This document shows, one piece after another, positions 53,760 through 64,000 of a DNA stretch of 64,000 nt. The DNA lies in NCBI GenBank assembly GCA_946807835.1, contig OX327683.1, positions 13,335,001-13,399,000 of the forward strand, read 5' to 3'. Within the stretch, counting starts at the first letter, position 1, and each line of letters starts with the position of its first letter. Below the pieces are notes generated by a model. That model made no database searches. It was given only the letters and a program-made list of their open reading frames with translations, and was not told the DNA's origin. Both the position numbers and the translations under genes were made by a program. Source of the DNA: Ailanthus altissimus (Eukaryota > Streptophyta > Magnoliopsida > Sapindales > Simaroubaceae).

Positions 53760-55240
53760 AATAGTATCTAATACCCATAGACTCCACGTATTTCTCAAAC
53801 AACTTTGGTGTTTAGGCCTTAGTCAGTGAGTCCACCACATTATTTATAGAGTCAACTCTACAAATTATTACATCTCCCATTTCTAAAATCGCTTTAATTA
53901 TGTGATATTTTCTCTCCATATGTTTAGATTTCTAGTGTGCTCTTGGCTTTTTAGCTTGTATTATGGTCCCGTTATTGTCGCAGAATAATGGGATAGGATC
54001 TATCGAGGTAGGTACAATTCCTAGTTCAATGACAATATATTCTGCTTCTATTGTTGAATCAACTGTGGATCCCTGTTTGGTGCTCTTCTAACTCACTATT
54101 GCACAATTAAGGATAAACACATATCTAGATATAGACGTTTTATCATTCGGATCAGACTGGAAGTCTGAGTCTGTGTATCCTCTAACTTGCAGGTCACTAT
54201 CTCCATAAATTAGAAACTTGTCCTTTGTACCCTAAGGTATTTAAGGACATGTTTGATTGTCATCCAATGGTTATCACCTGGATCAGATTTATACCGACTA
54301 GTAACACTTACAGTCATGCTGATGTCAGGTCTAGTATACATCATAGCATACATTAGGCCACCTACAGCTGATGCATATGGCATCTTAGATATTTTAACTC
54401 TTTCATCTTTCGTCTAAGGAGACATTCTCCTTGAAAGATGAATGCCATGTCCAGAAGGTACATTAGCTATCTTACAGTTAGTAAAATTGTATCTTTCTAA
54501 GACGATATTGATGTATGATGATTAAGATAGTTCTATCAGTATCCTAGCTTTAGATAAAGCTTTTACCAAGTATATAGGAAGCCTCTCCCAAATCCTTCAT
54601 GGAGAAGTTCTTGTTTAGATAACTCTTCATTGATTGTAACATACCTATATCATTTTCAATGATTAGTATGTTATCCACATAGAGAGCTAAGAAGACAATC
54701 ATGCTTTCACTGACCTTTTTGTACACACAAAGTTCCTTTTAATTTTTAATAAAATCAGACCCTTTGATTACCTCATCAAAATAAAGATTCCAACTTCGGG
54801 AACCTTGTTTCAATCCATAAATAGACTTCTTTAGTTTGTATATTAGACCCGTAGTTAGGCTGGATGAAAAACCTTTAAGCTATTCCATGTATATCTCTTC
54901 CTCGAGATATCTATTCAGGAATGCCATCTTTACATCCATTTGTCATATCTCAAAGTCATAATACGCCGCAATTGCCAATAAAATTCGTATTGAATTTAAC
55001 ATTGCTACTAGTTCAAAGGTTTCCTCATAATCGATCCCAGATCGTTGAGCATAACCTTTAGTAATCAATTGGGCTTTAAAGGTCTCTACCTTCCTATTGG
55101 GCCTACGCTTCCACTTATAAATTCATTTACAACTAATGGAAACTATTCACTCAGGAAGCTTAACCAAGTCCTAGACTTGATTTTGATGTATTGAGTCAAT
55201 TTCAAATTTCATAGCCTCTTACCACTTTTTTGAATCAATG
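53760..55240 (-). pseudogene. Copia RT and RNase H remnant
   Basis: On the minus strand, reading from 55,240: degraded SGSVGPIGRXRPLKPNXLLK, then ALYVDNILIIENDIGMLQSM (about 54,695-54,636) in which the catalytic Y-V-D-D is Y-V-D-N, NKNFSMKDLGEASYIL, GTKDKFLIYGDSDLQVRGYT (about 54,230-54,171), STKQGSTVDSTIEAEYIV, DPIPLFCDNNGT, KHMERKYHIIKAILEMGDVI and NNVVDSLTK to the pol end. Stops recur. The RT is dead by the active-site change alone. Confidence 0.87.
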
Positions 55241-55249
55241 TTCAACATC

Positions 55250-56680
55250 GCCTCTCTATAGGTTAAAAGATCATTTTCTTCAATTAAGAAAACTCCAAAC
55301 GTACCTTCGGGCATCTGAACATACCTGCTAGGTGGTCTAGACATTCTCTCTGACCTATGTGGAGGGTGTGTTAAAGGTATTCCACTAGATTAAACTTAAG
55401 GTTCTATCTCTGGCTTATTCTGGTTTTAATTGGTTTCATCAAACTCAATCCTTCTATAACCCCCACAATCCATGAGAAACTCTTTCTGAAGAAAAGTGGC
55501 ATATTGAGATATGAACACAGTTCGTTTCTCAGGATCATAGAATTGGTATCCTATAGAATTTTTAGGATTCCCAACGAACTGATATTTGTACCCTCTGGGT
55601 GCAAGTTTATCATATTGCGTAACTTTTACGTAAACAGGACAACCCCAAATCTTAAAAGTATTTAAGACTTGGTTTTCTTTCATTTAACATCTCGTGTAGA
55701 ATGGTTAGAATAGCTTTGGATGGAACCCTGTTCAATATATGAGTAGCAATATCAAGAGTATATCCCCAATGATATTCTAGAACATCAGTGAAGCTCATCA
55801 TCGATCAAATCATACGCAATAAAGTTTTATTTCTCTTTTTTGAAATACCATTATGTTACGGAGTACCCGAAGGACTATATTGAGTGAAAATATCATTCTC
55901 TTTTAAATAATTAGAAAATTCACTACCCATTCTCCTTTAAGTAATTAGAAAATTCACTATTCGCCTCTCTATAGGTTAAAGGATCATTTTCTTCAATTAA
56001 GAAAACTTCAAGCGCACCTTCAGGCATTTGAACATACCTGGTAGGTGGTCTGAACATCTTCTCTGACCTACGTGAAGGGTGTGTTAAAGGTATTCTGCTA
56101 GATTAAACTTAAGGTTCTATATCTAGCTTATTCTGGTTTTGATTGGTTTCATCAAGTTCAGTCCTTCTACAACCCTCACGATCCATGAGAAACTCTTTCT
56201 GAAGAAAAGTGGCATATCGAAAAATGAACACATTTCGTTCCTTAAGATCATAGAATTGGTATCCCATAGAATTCTTGGGATTCCTAACGAACCACTATTT
56301 GTACCCCCTGGGTGTAAGTTTATTATATTGCGTAACTTTTACGTAAGCAAGATAGCCTCAAATCTTAAAGTATTTAAGACTTAGTTTTCTTTCATTTAAC
56401 ATCTCATGTAGAGTGGTTAGAACAGCTTTAGATGGAACCCTATTTAATATATGAGCAGCAATATCAAGAGTATATCCCCACAGATATTCTAGTACATCAG
56501 TGAAGCTCATCATCGATCAAATTATATCCAATAAAGTTCGATTCCTCTTTTTTGAAACACCGTTGTGTTACAGAGTACACAGAGAGTGTCGATTCTATTA
56601 CCATTGTGTACTATATTGAGTGAGAATCCCATTCTCTTTTAAATAATTAGAAAATTCACTACTCATATACTTACTGTCTC
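55250..56680. repeat. Tandem duplication (~722 bp) within copia integrase
   Basis: CGCCTCTCTATAGGTTAAA occurs at 55,250 and 55,972. The two copies (55,250-55,945 and 55,972-56,680) are collinear through CTTTCTGAAGAAAAGTGGC, GAATTGGTATCC, TAACTTTTACGTAA and AAATAATTAGAAAATTCACTA. The second copy has an extra 35-40 bp near 56,575-56,610. Shared changes and private changes both occur, so the duplication is not recent. Confidence 0.88.
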
Positions 56681-57106
56681 GATCTGATCGAAGGCAATTG
56701 ACGTATATTTCAATTTGTTTCTCCACTTTAAGTCTAAACTCTTTGAAATTTTTAAAGGTTTTTGACTTGTGTTTCATTAGAAACATGTACCCGTATCATG
56801 ATAAATCATCGATAAAGGTCTCAAAGTATCACAAATCACCAATTGTAGCGTGATTCATTGAACCACATACATCACAATGTATTAGTTCCAATAAATCAGT
56901 GGCACGGTATCCAACACCAGTAAATGAAGATTTAATCATTTTTTTCTTGAATGCAAGATTTATAAAATGGGCAAGGTTCTATAGTTAGGTCAGGTATCTA
57001 ACTATCTTTAACCAAACTGGTTAGACTTCTTACGCCTATGTGACCTAATCTCATATGCCAAAGTTCTATATATTGAAATTGTTGCTCATGTGCGCTATCA
57101 AAATTA
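55426..57106 (-). pseudogene. Copia integrase remnant
   Basis: From 57,106 downwards on the minus strand: YIELWHMRLGHIGVRSLTSL (about 57,065-57,005; GAG-pre-integrase block), a long decayed core, FRLKVEKQIEIYVNCLRSDR (about 56,740-56,681; R-S-D-R of the DDE core), YLKENGILTQYS, and near the C-terminus TFKIWGCPVYVKVTQYDKLA (55,657-55,598), YKYQFVGNPKNSIGYQFYDP and TVFISQYATFLQKEFLMD. The C-terminal section is present twice because of the duplication. The copy at 55,426-55,683 is open. Confidence 0.87.
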
Positions 57107-59316
57107 TATATGAATATTTTCATTTCATATTTATGTAATAAATAAATATTTTATTAAATCGCTAATTATGTTTATTAGGTAAGATGCTTGCAATTTTTCA
57201 GATATTGTATTGATTTAAAGGAGTTTAGATCGGGTCTAAAGAGTTAGAAACTTATCTAAAATGGGACAAAGACCTGAGAATATACTTGTAATGACATAAT
57301 TGTAAGCGTTGCTAGAAAATATCATTGTGTAAATATGTTTTCGAATTATTTGTTCTTGATCTGTTTCTATTGACACAGGGTCTATCGAGTGGAATTGTTT
57401 TAAATAAATCAGTGTAAATCTATATTTGGATCATCTAGATGATTAATCTTAGCAAATCATAAGTTTAGTGAAAGCTCGTATAGATATATAGGTATTCAGT
57501 GAGGATTGGATACTGAACAAGACTCAATGAAGACCTCTAATAAATATCCCATAAAACCATCAATGGAAGAAGGTCTTCTTGAGTTAAGTAGTATTCGTGT
57601 TCCCTTTACCTCAGCACCACGGTGGGCTTGTAAGTGATCCGCCATAATTTAGTTCCATATATATCAGAGAACTTTCATGGTCTGATTACTGTGTGTCGCT
57701 GGGTATGTTCCGATGCTTATGGAATTTGGTAAGTGTATATATGGGATCCTTCAGCTCATATGGGTGAGTTAAATATCCAGATGCTCTAAGATTATATTCT
57801 AAGAAGTCTTATGGCCATAAGCATTAATTTTAAGAAAGAGTTTCTTGTGGTATAAACAATATTGCCAAGGAAATTGTGGATACTGTTTATCAGAATACTA
57901 ATCGATGAGATACGTTTATGGTTAAGCAATAGGGGATTTGGTGGTGTTGATCTATATCTCTGCTCTTCCATGATATTAATAACAGAGAAATTATACGAAT
58001 ATGGATTAACCTCAACTTGTATGGCTTAACTCGCCATTTTGTATTATCCATAAAGTATGTGTAGGTCATTAGTTATAGACTTATAGAAATGTTTCGTGAG
58101 ACAAAATGAGTGTGAGCCTAGAGAGTCTCAATGTATGAAGTGTACGCATTGAGTTCGTAGGTAGCGCACCAGATCGAATTGTTCAATTTGAAAAGTTTTC
58201 AGAAAATATTAATTTTATTTTAAGGTCTATCGGGGAGTAGAAAAGGTTTAAGGGTTAAACCTAAAATTATGTCAAGTGAGACTTGACACTTTTTATCTGC
58301 CTAGTGTAATCTCAAATTGTGCAAATAATTTGTATGGGAACTAAATTTGGCATTGGTAGATATAGCTATCATTTAAATGAAATAATTATTGTTCTATTTA
58401 AATTAATTTATTCGGTCATATATTTATTTCAAGGTCTCTTGGGGAGTAGTTAAAGTTTAAGTGTTAAACCTAAAATTGTTTCAAGTGAAACTTGACACTT
58501 TTATCTACCTAGTATGTCTTAAATTGTGGTAATAATTTGTATGGGTACTAATTTAAGCATTGGTAGATAAAGTTATTGAAAATAAAATAATTACTATTTC
58601 TTTACATTTTCAACTCGGCCATGTGTATAAATTCTCAAATGAATTTATTCATTTGATTTAATATATTTTAACCATTTGTCATGTTTTGATTTGGTGGAAT
58701 AAAGTTAAATGCAAGTTTTTACATTACTAGTGGCCAAAAGCAATTGAAGAATCAAATTGAATTTGATTCAATTTGTGAAGCAAGAGGCGGAGTTTCTATA
58801 AGCCACTAATTGCTTCTTTATTGTGCCACCAAAATAAGTAGTTTGACTAAGCAATATATTTGCCTAGTCATGCTTAAACAAATGTCAATTTAATAACTTT
58901 CCATTGGTTGATTGAAAGGCAACTTTTCTTATATATATATTTAGTGGCCCAGAGTTGTGATATGAATTAAAAGTGAAAGAATTAAGTTATTAGTTTACAT
59001 GGTTGAGAGAAAAGAGTGAATTACTTCAGTTTTTATTTTAAAGGTTAAGTGTTAACCTTAATAGTTCGAGAGACGGAAATTTATAAGAAACAAAAGTTGT
59101 TTCAAAATATTTCGAAATAGAAAGGTACTATTCTAGTTTGAAGAAGTTCACCACGTCTCTAACTATAATCGTTCAAAAGCACGCTTCGATGGTGAGTTTT
59201 TTAATCTCATTAGTGTAATAAAATTATTTTAATTTGTATTAATCCACTATGATGCATATATTATATGCTAATTTTAAATTATTTTAAATGCACACATTCA
59301 CCTGTAGCACGGTGCA
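57107..59316 (+). repeat. Copia LTR (+) nested in the copia element (-)
   Basis: Shows the LTR landmarks in plus order: TTATTAAATCGCTAATTATG, CCTGAGAATATACTTG, TGGGCTTGTAAGTGATCC, GGGTATGTTCCGATGCTTAT, GTAGCGCACC. The first 33 or so bp of the LTR are missing. The right end is near GTGCACACACACA. The copia polyprotein reads up to both sides, so the LTR sits between protease and integrase. The exact right border is uncertain by about 30 bp. Confidence 0.72.
58213..58625. repeat. 219-bp tandem duplication inside the nested copia LTR
   Basis: AAGGTCT-TC-GGGGAGTAG, GGTTAAACCTAAAATT, TCAAGTGA-ACTTGACACTTTT, ATAATTTGTATGGG and CGG(T/C)CAT occur twice at a period of 219 bp (AAGGTCT at 58,222 and 58,441). 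Confidence 0.85.
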
Positions 59317-60645
59317 CACACACATAACACCCAACAATGTATCATTTAAAGTTTCTGAACAACTACTAATGCTACCCTGTACATTCATGACGTTTCTTAT
59401 TGTATCTAAAATAATTTGCCCATTAATTAACTGTCATTCAGCTAATAAAATATTAAACATATCATATAAAAATAAAAAAACTGTTCCTGATATACATATG
59501 ATACTCTTCACTATCAAGTACAGGAAAAGAGATAATTTGTTTGATATAAATAGGAACAAAATAATAGTTATGCAATACAACAGTTTTATTACAAGGGAGA
59601 ATCAAGTCAAAATGTCCAACTGCCTTGATCCATAGGAGATCACCATTTCCTATTTAAAATTGTATCTCTTTTGGCTACAACCATCTAATGTCCTTCAAAC
59701 CCTACAACACATTGCAGATGTGAGAAAGAGATACAGTATCTAATTCCCAACCTGCATTAGTATCAAATGCTAAAGAAATATCAATAATGGGGTAAGCATA
59801 TACCTGTGGGCATCTTCTTCACGATGGCAAGGTATTTGGGGCAGTTCCTTTTTTAGTGCTCATCCTCGCTGCAATGAAAACAATTTCCTTTTGCTTTTGA
59901 CTTCTCTTGTGGATTGGATATCTGTCACTGCTGAGGACCCATCTTGGTGTCTACTTTACATTCTTTTTCTTCTTCCCTTTGGACTTCCCAGAAGCCATCG
60001 GGGTCGAAGATGAAGCACCCTGGACATAGAAGGCTGCACCCTCTTTACTCACGTCCTCCTACATGGTCTTGAGCATATTATGTAGATCAGTGTAAGTAAG
60101 GGTCAGACCTTGCATTTTGAAGTTCATGATGAGCTGTGCAAATGACCTAGACAGTGACTGGAGAATTAAGTTGTTCCCCAAATTATTGTTCAAAGAAATG
60201 TCCATGCTCTCAAGGCTCTTTATTAATCCTATCATCTTGAGGACATGAGGACTCACTAGGCTCCCCTCAAACAGTCTGACCTGAAAGAGACCTTTGGCGA
60301 CTCTATAAATCTCGACCTGGAATCAGTCACCAAAGAGCTCCTTTAGGTGGAGCATGATGCTGCTAGCACTATCCATGCGGACATGCTCACGCTATAGCTT
60401 AGTGGACATAAAGGTAAGGATGTAAAACCTTTAAATCATCATCCTTCCATTTTTGATGTGTTAGCTTTTTCTCCTCGGTGGCATCCTCAGAAATACCTCT
60501 ATGCATTTTTTTGGTCAATAATATATTCAAACTTTTTTGAATCCAAAACAATTCTGAGATTCATATACCAATTAGTAAAGTTATCAGCACCTTTAAGCTA
60601 GTGCACATTTAGTACAAGTGCTCGGGGATTACTTGAAGCCATTAC
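59317..60645 (-). pseudogene. Copia gag and protease start
   Basis: Minus strand from 60,645: MASSNPRALVLNVH then LKGADNFTNWYMNLRIVLDS (about 60,600-60,541), degraded middle, MSPHVLKMIGLIKSLESMDI (60,256-60,197), LNNNLGNNLILQSLSRSFAQ, then a lysine-rich basic region and a degraded zinc knuckle. The knuckle opens CFHCSEDEH..RNC (about 59,885-59,845). A protease-like block DTNAGWELDTVSLSHICN-type follows (about 59,775-59,720). Then come VVLHNYYFVPIY and IISFPVLDSEEYHMYI. Frame breaks are frequent. The start Met is at 60,643-60,641. Confidence 0.82.
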
Positions 60646-61771
60646 TACTTGACAAGATAAAACAAAGAAATATGAGATGTCAGCGGAATTTAAAAAATTA
60701 TTAAATCGCTAATAAATTTTTTTTAAATTATGGGTATAAAAATATATATACATTTTTTTAAAATTTAAAATGCCCTCTCACTGCTTTACATAGTCCCTTT
60801 AATTTCTTGAAATGGAACAATGACAGTTCAAATTTATTTAAACTATATAGTGGGAAGTAGACCCCATTAGTATTTTACTCGGGTCGCACACTATAGTGAT
60901 CTTGGCCTTTGTAAACCTAATGGGTAGACAACTCTTGTCAATTGCATCTCATACAACTCTTATTCATGATCCTAAATACACCTTAACCTCGTACTGAAGC
61001 AATCTTGGTAACTGTATTCCATATTAACTTGTCAATTATCAAATATATGCTACCAGTACTACCCACACATTGTAATGATCTAAAGTAATACTTTGATATA
61101 TATTTGCCTCATTTTATGTTTAACCGACATAGTCTAAATCATACCGACCACATCTCTCACATGTAGCGGTCTTGGAAAAAGACCAACATGACATTTCTAA
61201 CACTTTATTGAAAGGCAGATCATTATACAACATTATCTCATAAGGAAATAATTCTCAATCAGACATTAATTTATGTGTAATCACAACTAAGCCCTACTAA
61301 TAGGGTTCCCAATGTGGTTATCAACACAAAAAAATAATTCTAGTTTATAGTAAAAATTGATAACTCTTATCATTGTATCTCATAAACCCCACATGATAAG
61401 AATATATTTTAAATAATTTAAAACATAATTGGAGTGATTGTTGTCGATACCGCAGTGTTGGGTTCATTAAAACTGCAACACCGGGGGCATAGCCCTCAGC
61501 CTTGCGACTCTCAGCAGTTGGCGCTGCAGTACCCAAATCAGATCCTGGGTCCCAAGGTGCCCATGACTTTATTATTGCGGCACTAGAGGTGTGACCTCCA
61601 GCACCGCAGTGCCTGCTTCTTAGCGCTGGAGTGCTGGGACAAAATTCCCAGTGCCGCAGTGCTTAGCATTTATGGTAAACCCATTTTAACAACTTGAAAT
61701 ACACCATTTGAGCATCAGAACATCACCAACAATAATTTCACACTCAAAACCACCCAACATCAACTTAATAC
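60646..61771 (-). other. Copia untranslated leader with G/C-rich phrase cluster
   Basis: About 1.1 kb between the primer site and gag. 61,440-61,680 is G/C-rich and repeats CCGCAGTG-type words (CCGCAGTGTTGGG, CACCGCAGTGCC, TGCCGCAGTGCTTAGC). No coding similarity. Confidence 0.6.
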
Positions 61772-61783
61772 GCTTTGATATCA
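61772..61783 (-). other. Copia primer-binding site, initiator Met tRNA
   Basis: The plus strand reads GCTTTGATATCA, the complement of TGATATCAAAGC, which matches TGGTATCAGAGC at 10 of 12 positions. It is three bases from the LTR end at 61,787. Confidence 0.85.
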
Positions 61784-61786
61784 TTT

Positions 61787-62261
61787 TGTGAGACTTAATT
61801 AAACCTAAGGTATTTTCATGTGAGTATTGCATCTATCATTTATAAAATGCATTTCTAATGTATCTCATACATTATAGAACGCAACAGAAGTACCAAAAAT
61901 CTAATTTTCTATTGATAAACAAAATAAATTTTACATGTATCTCATAAATGTAAGTTACAAGGGGATTGAGAATGTATAACCTTGGCAAGCCTTTAAATTT
62001 TCTTCAAACCGGAGAACCGCGATGAAGTAACTTGTTTACAATTCTAGTTCCCCAACACGGTGGGCTTGGGAAGCCTAGAATAACAGCTTTTCCAATAAGG
62101 GATTCAACACTAAAATCCTATGGTTTTACCTTATAGTGTGGTTAGTCAAGATGGAGATGAATTTAAGAAGTGTTTTGTGCTTTCAACTCTTGAGCGGGTT
62201 CCTAATACTTAGCAAAACCAAAGCACCTCACTTCTCTCTCTCTTGCCTTTCACTTGGCCGA

Positions 62262-62293
<32 letters not shown>

Positions 62294-64000
62294 CGTTGAG
62301 CAATTTTGCTCATCTTATTTGTTTCAATTTCATTCCTTCCAATCATCCAGCAAATGCCCTATATGGTATGGCAACAATTGCCATACCCATCCTTAATTGT
62401 CTTTAGTTCTTTTGTTTACAGTAAAAAATAAAAATAAAAAACCAAAGCCAAGGAATGATATAAGACGGATTGTGCAACCAAAGAAAATAATTTCCTTACT
62501 TGTGTTATACATGACAATCTTGCCATTCACTTATAATTTTATCTTTGAAATAATTGTTTACATTAAACAATTGAAATCAAAAGACATGTGATGGTAAATG
62601 TGTGTGTTTGAAATGTGTGAGATAAAGTAATTTTGAAGAATCAATTCTTCACTTGCTTGTATTACACATCTTGCCCCCACCAACATCCATGTATTCATGT
62701 TTTATTTCTTTATTTTAATCATATGAAAACAAATGAAATATAAGCATAATGTTATAAAATATGATTGTTTGACTTTATTAAATAATAATATCTTATATTA
62801 TTATTATTTTATTTAATAAATAATTTAATGAATAAAATAATGATCTTGTTTGTCTAACAAGTAATGATAGGCCAACAATGCATCACGTGTCAACATTTTA
62901 TTGGTCCACAACTATTGTTAACTAATTGACGTACTTAACTTTTAAGTCTTGACACGTGTACAGCCCAAGGAAAATTGAAGCAAATGTACGGTCTGCTGAA
63001 ATTTACTAGATTGAACTATTCAATCTTGTACATTGCCCCAGTGTATAACGAGTACACTTCATATTATAGGACTCCTTAAGTCCACGCCTAATTCGTTAAA
63101 AGGAACTGCTTCGTGAGTCCGAGATCGATGCCCCATGGACATGTTACAGATATTACAAATCAGCGTAGTAGACTATATAAGTTGAGGTCATCACGCATAC
63201 GTATAATCATTCTGCCAATTATATTCTGAAGAATTGGGGATATAGATCATCACCATCAAATCCCCACACGCTCATCCGTGAACTCATCTCTAGACACGTA
63301 TCTCAATAAACAATACACGAAAACACCTTTTCAATATTGTTTGACCCTGTTGAAAATTCTTTTTCCCGGGTTTATTGCTTATAGTCATAAATCTTTCTAA
63401 GATATAGTCTCTGAGCATCCGGATATACAACTCACCTATGTAAGCTAACGAATTTTATATCTATGTACAGTGGACTCTATAAGCGTTGGACCATACCCAA
63501 CAACACATAGCGATTAGACCATAAAAGGACTCTAACCTATATGAAACTAAAGTATGATGGATCACTTGCAAGTCCACCGTACTGCTCAAGTCAAAGGTAC
63601 ACTACTCAACTTGAGAAGACTTACTATTGACGGCTTCATAAGATGTCTATTGGGGTCTTTGATGAGCCTATTCAATATTCAGTACTTACTGAATACCTAT
63701 ATGCAATATGAACTTCCGATAAGCCCATGGTCAGCTAGGAACAACCATCTAGACCATCTAGGTATAGTATAAACTAGTCTTTTTAGAAAGGATTCTACCG
63801 ACAAACCCGCATCGATGAATAAGACCAAGAACATATAATTTGAGAATAGACTTGCATAATAACATTTCTCAACACCTATTACAACTTTTTGCAAGTTCGT
63901 TATTACTGATATACTCTCGGGTCTATGTCCCGTTACAAAAAAGGTCCTAACTCTTAGATTTTGCTGACTTTTATAACCTATTAAATCTTAGTAATGCTAA
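61787..64000 (-). repeat. 5' LTR of the large copia element (incomplete)
   Basis: Begins TGTGAGACTTAATTAAACC and is collinear with 51,312-53,555 or so. Differences include an AC-repeat expansion at 62,261-62,292 and loss of the right arm of the inverted repeat after 62,860. The remaining 180 or so bp of the LTR should lie beyond the window. Confidence 0.9.
62261..62292. repeat. AC dinucleotide microsatellite
   Basis: About 15 AC units. The sister LTR has only ACACACCACAC-like text at the same place (about 51,786), so the array expanded after insertion. Confidence 0.9.

Larger units (their letters stand above)
51312..64000 (-). mobile_element. Large Ty1/copia element (-), 5' LTR running off the window
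   Basis: On the minus strand: 5' LTR (from beyond 64,000 to 61,787), initiator-Met primer site (61,772-61,783), leader, gag and protease start (60,645-59,317), integrase, RT and RNase H (57,106-53,760), polypurine tract and 3' LTR (53,731-51,312). Order PR-IN-RT-RH defines Ty1/copia. A same-family LTR in the opposite orientation splits protease from integrase. Within pol, 0.7 kb is duplicated. The LTRs are collinear but clearly diverged. The lineage could not be fixed. Confidence 0.9.

Noticed and set aside
59288..59635. 115-codon plus-strand open frame
   Set aside because: It lies antisense to the copia protease remnant, which is recognisable on the minus strand.
62136..62396. 86-codon open frame with a TH repeat
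   Set aside because: Produced by the AC microsatellite inside the copia LTR.

Overview
This is plant nuclear DNA made up almost entirely of transposable elements, probably from a eudicot. The evidence is L1-type plant LINEs, Ty1/copia and Ty3/gypsy LTR retrotransposons (including Athila-type elements with the Athila-type primer site), a plant-type Pol III snRNA promoter, and a decayed insertion of the plastid gene psbB. The DNA is AT-rich and almost every coding remnant is cut by stops and frameshifts. I found no intact protein-coding host gene. All similarity calls come from reading translations and motifs by eye, without database searches.

The one host locus is a U6atac (minor spliceosome) snRNA gene copy at about 16,615-16,733. 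It has an upstream sequence element, a TATA box at Pol III spacing and a terminal T-run. Its 5' splice-site-pairing region is altered, so it may be a decaying copy.

Layout. 1-3,380: LINE A (+), interrupted by a gypsy-type solo LTR. 3,981-4,889: a 298-bp unit repeated three times. 4,946-5,087: a SINE (-) with a 14-bp target duplication. 5,449-15,706: a gag-only LTR element (TR-GAG type) split by a complete nested Athila-type element (6,664-13,850, target duplication CTTAC). 15,707-16,818: unassigned DNA and the U6atac locus. 16,902-17,840 and 24,245-25,080: two pieces of one LINE (LINE D, -) separated by a Ty3/gypsy element (17,842-24,243). 25,080-26,740: AT-rich DNA with local duplications and a hairpin. 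26,760-34,530: LINE B (+), with an Athila/Tat-type solo LTR (target duplication AGAGG) and a copia solo LTR inside it and its reverse-transcriptase core deleted. 34,736-37,345: two truncated copia elements. 37,440-38,300: psbB plastid insertion. 38,300-44,027: LTR-like DNA, a Tekay/Del-like LTR (-) and a 2.1-kb copia LTR (+). 44,088-51,311: broken Athila gag, rearranged copia and gypsy fragments, and an Athila protease remnant. 51,312 to the window end: one large copia element (-) with about 2.4-kb LTRs. It carries an internal 0.72-kb duplication and a same-family LTR in opposite orientation, and its 5' LTR runs off the window.

The nesting gives a relative history: LINEs and gag-only elements first, then gypsy, Athila and copia insertions, then solo-LTR formation and rearrangement. 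The encoded proteins (gag, protease, RT, RNase H, integrase, endonuclease) would have served retrotransposition. None looks translatable today.
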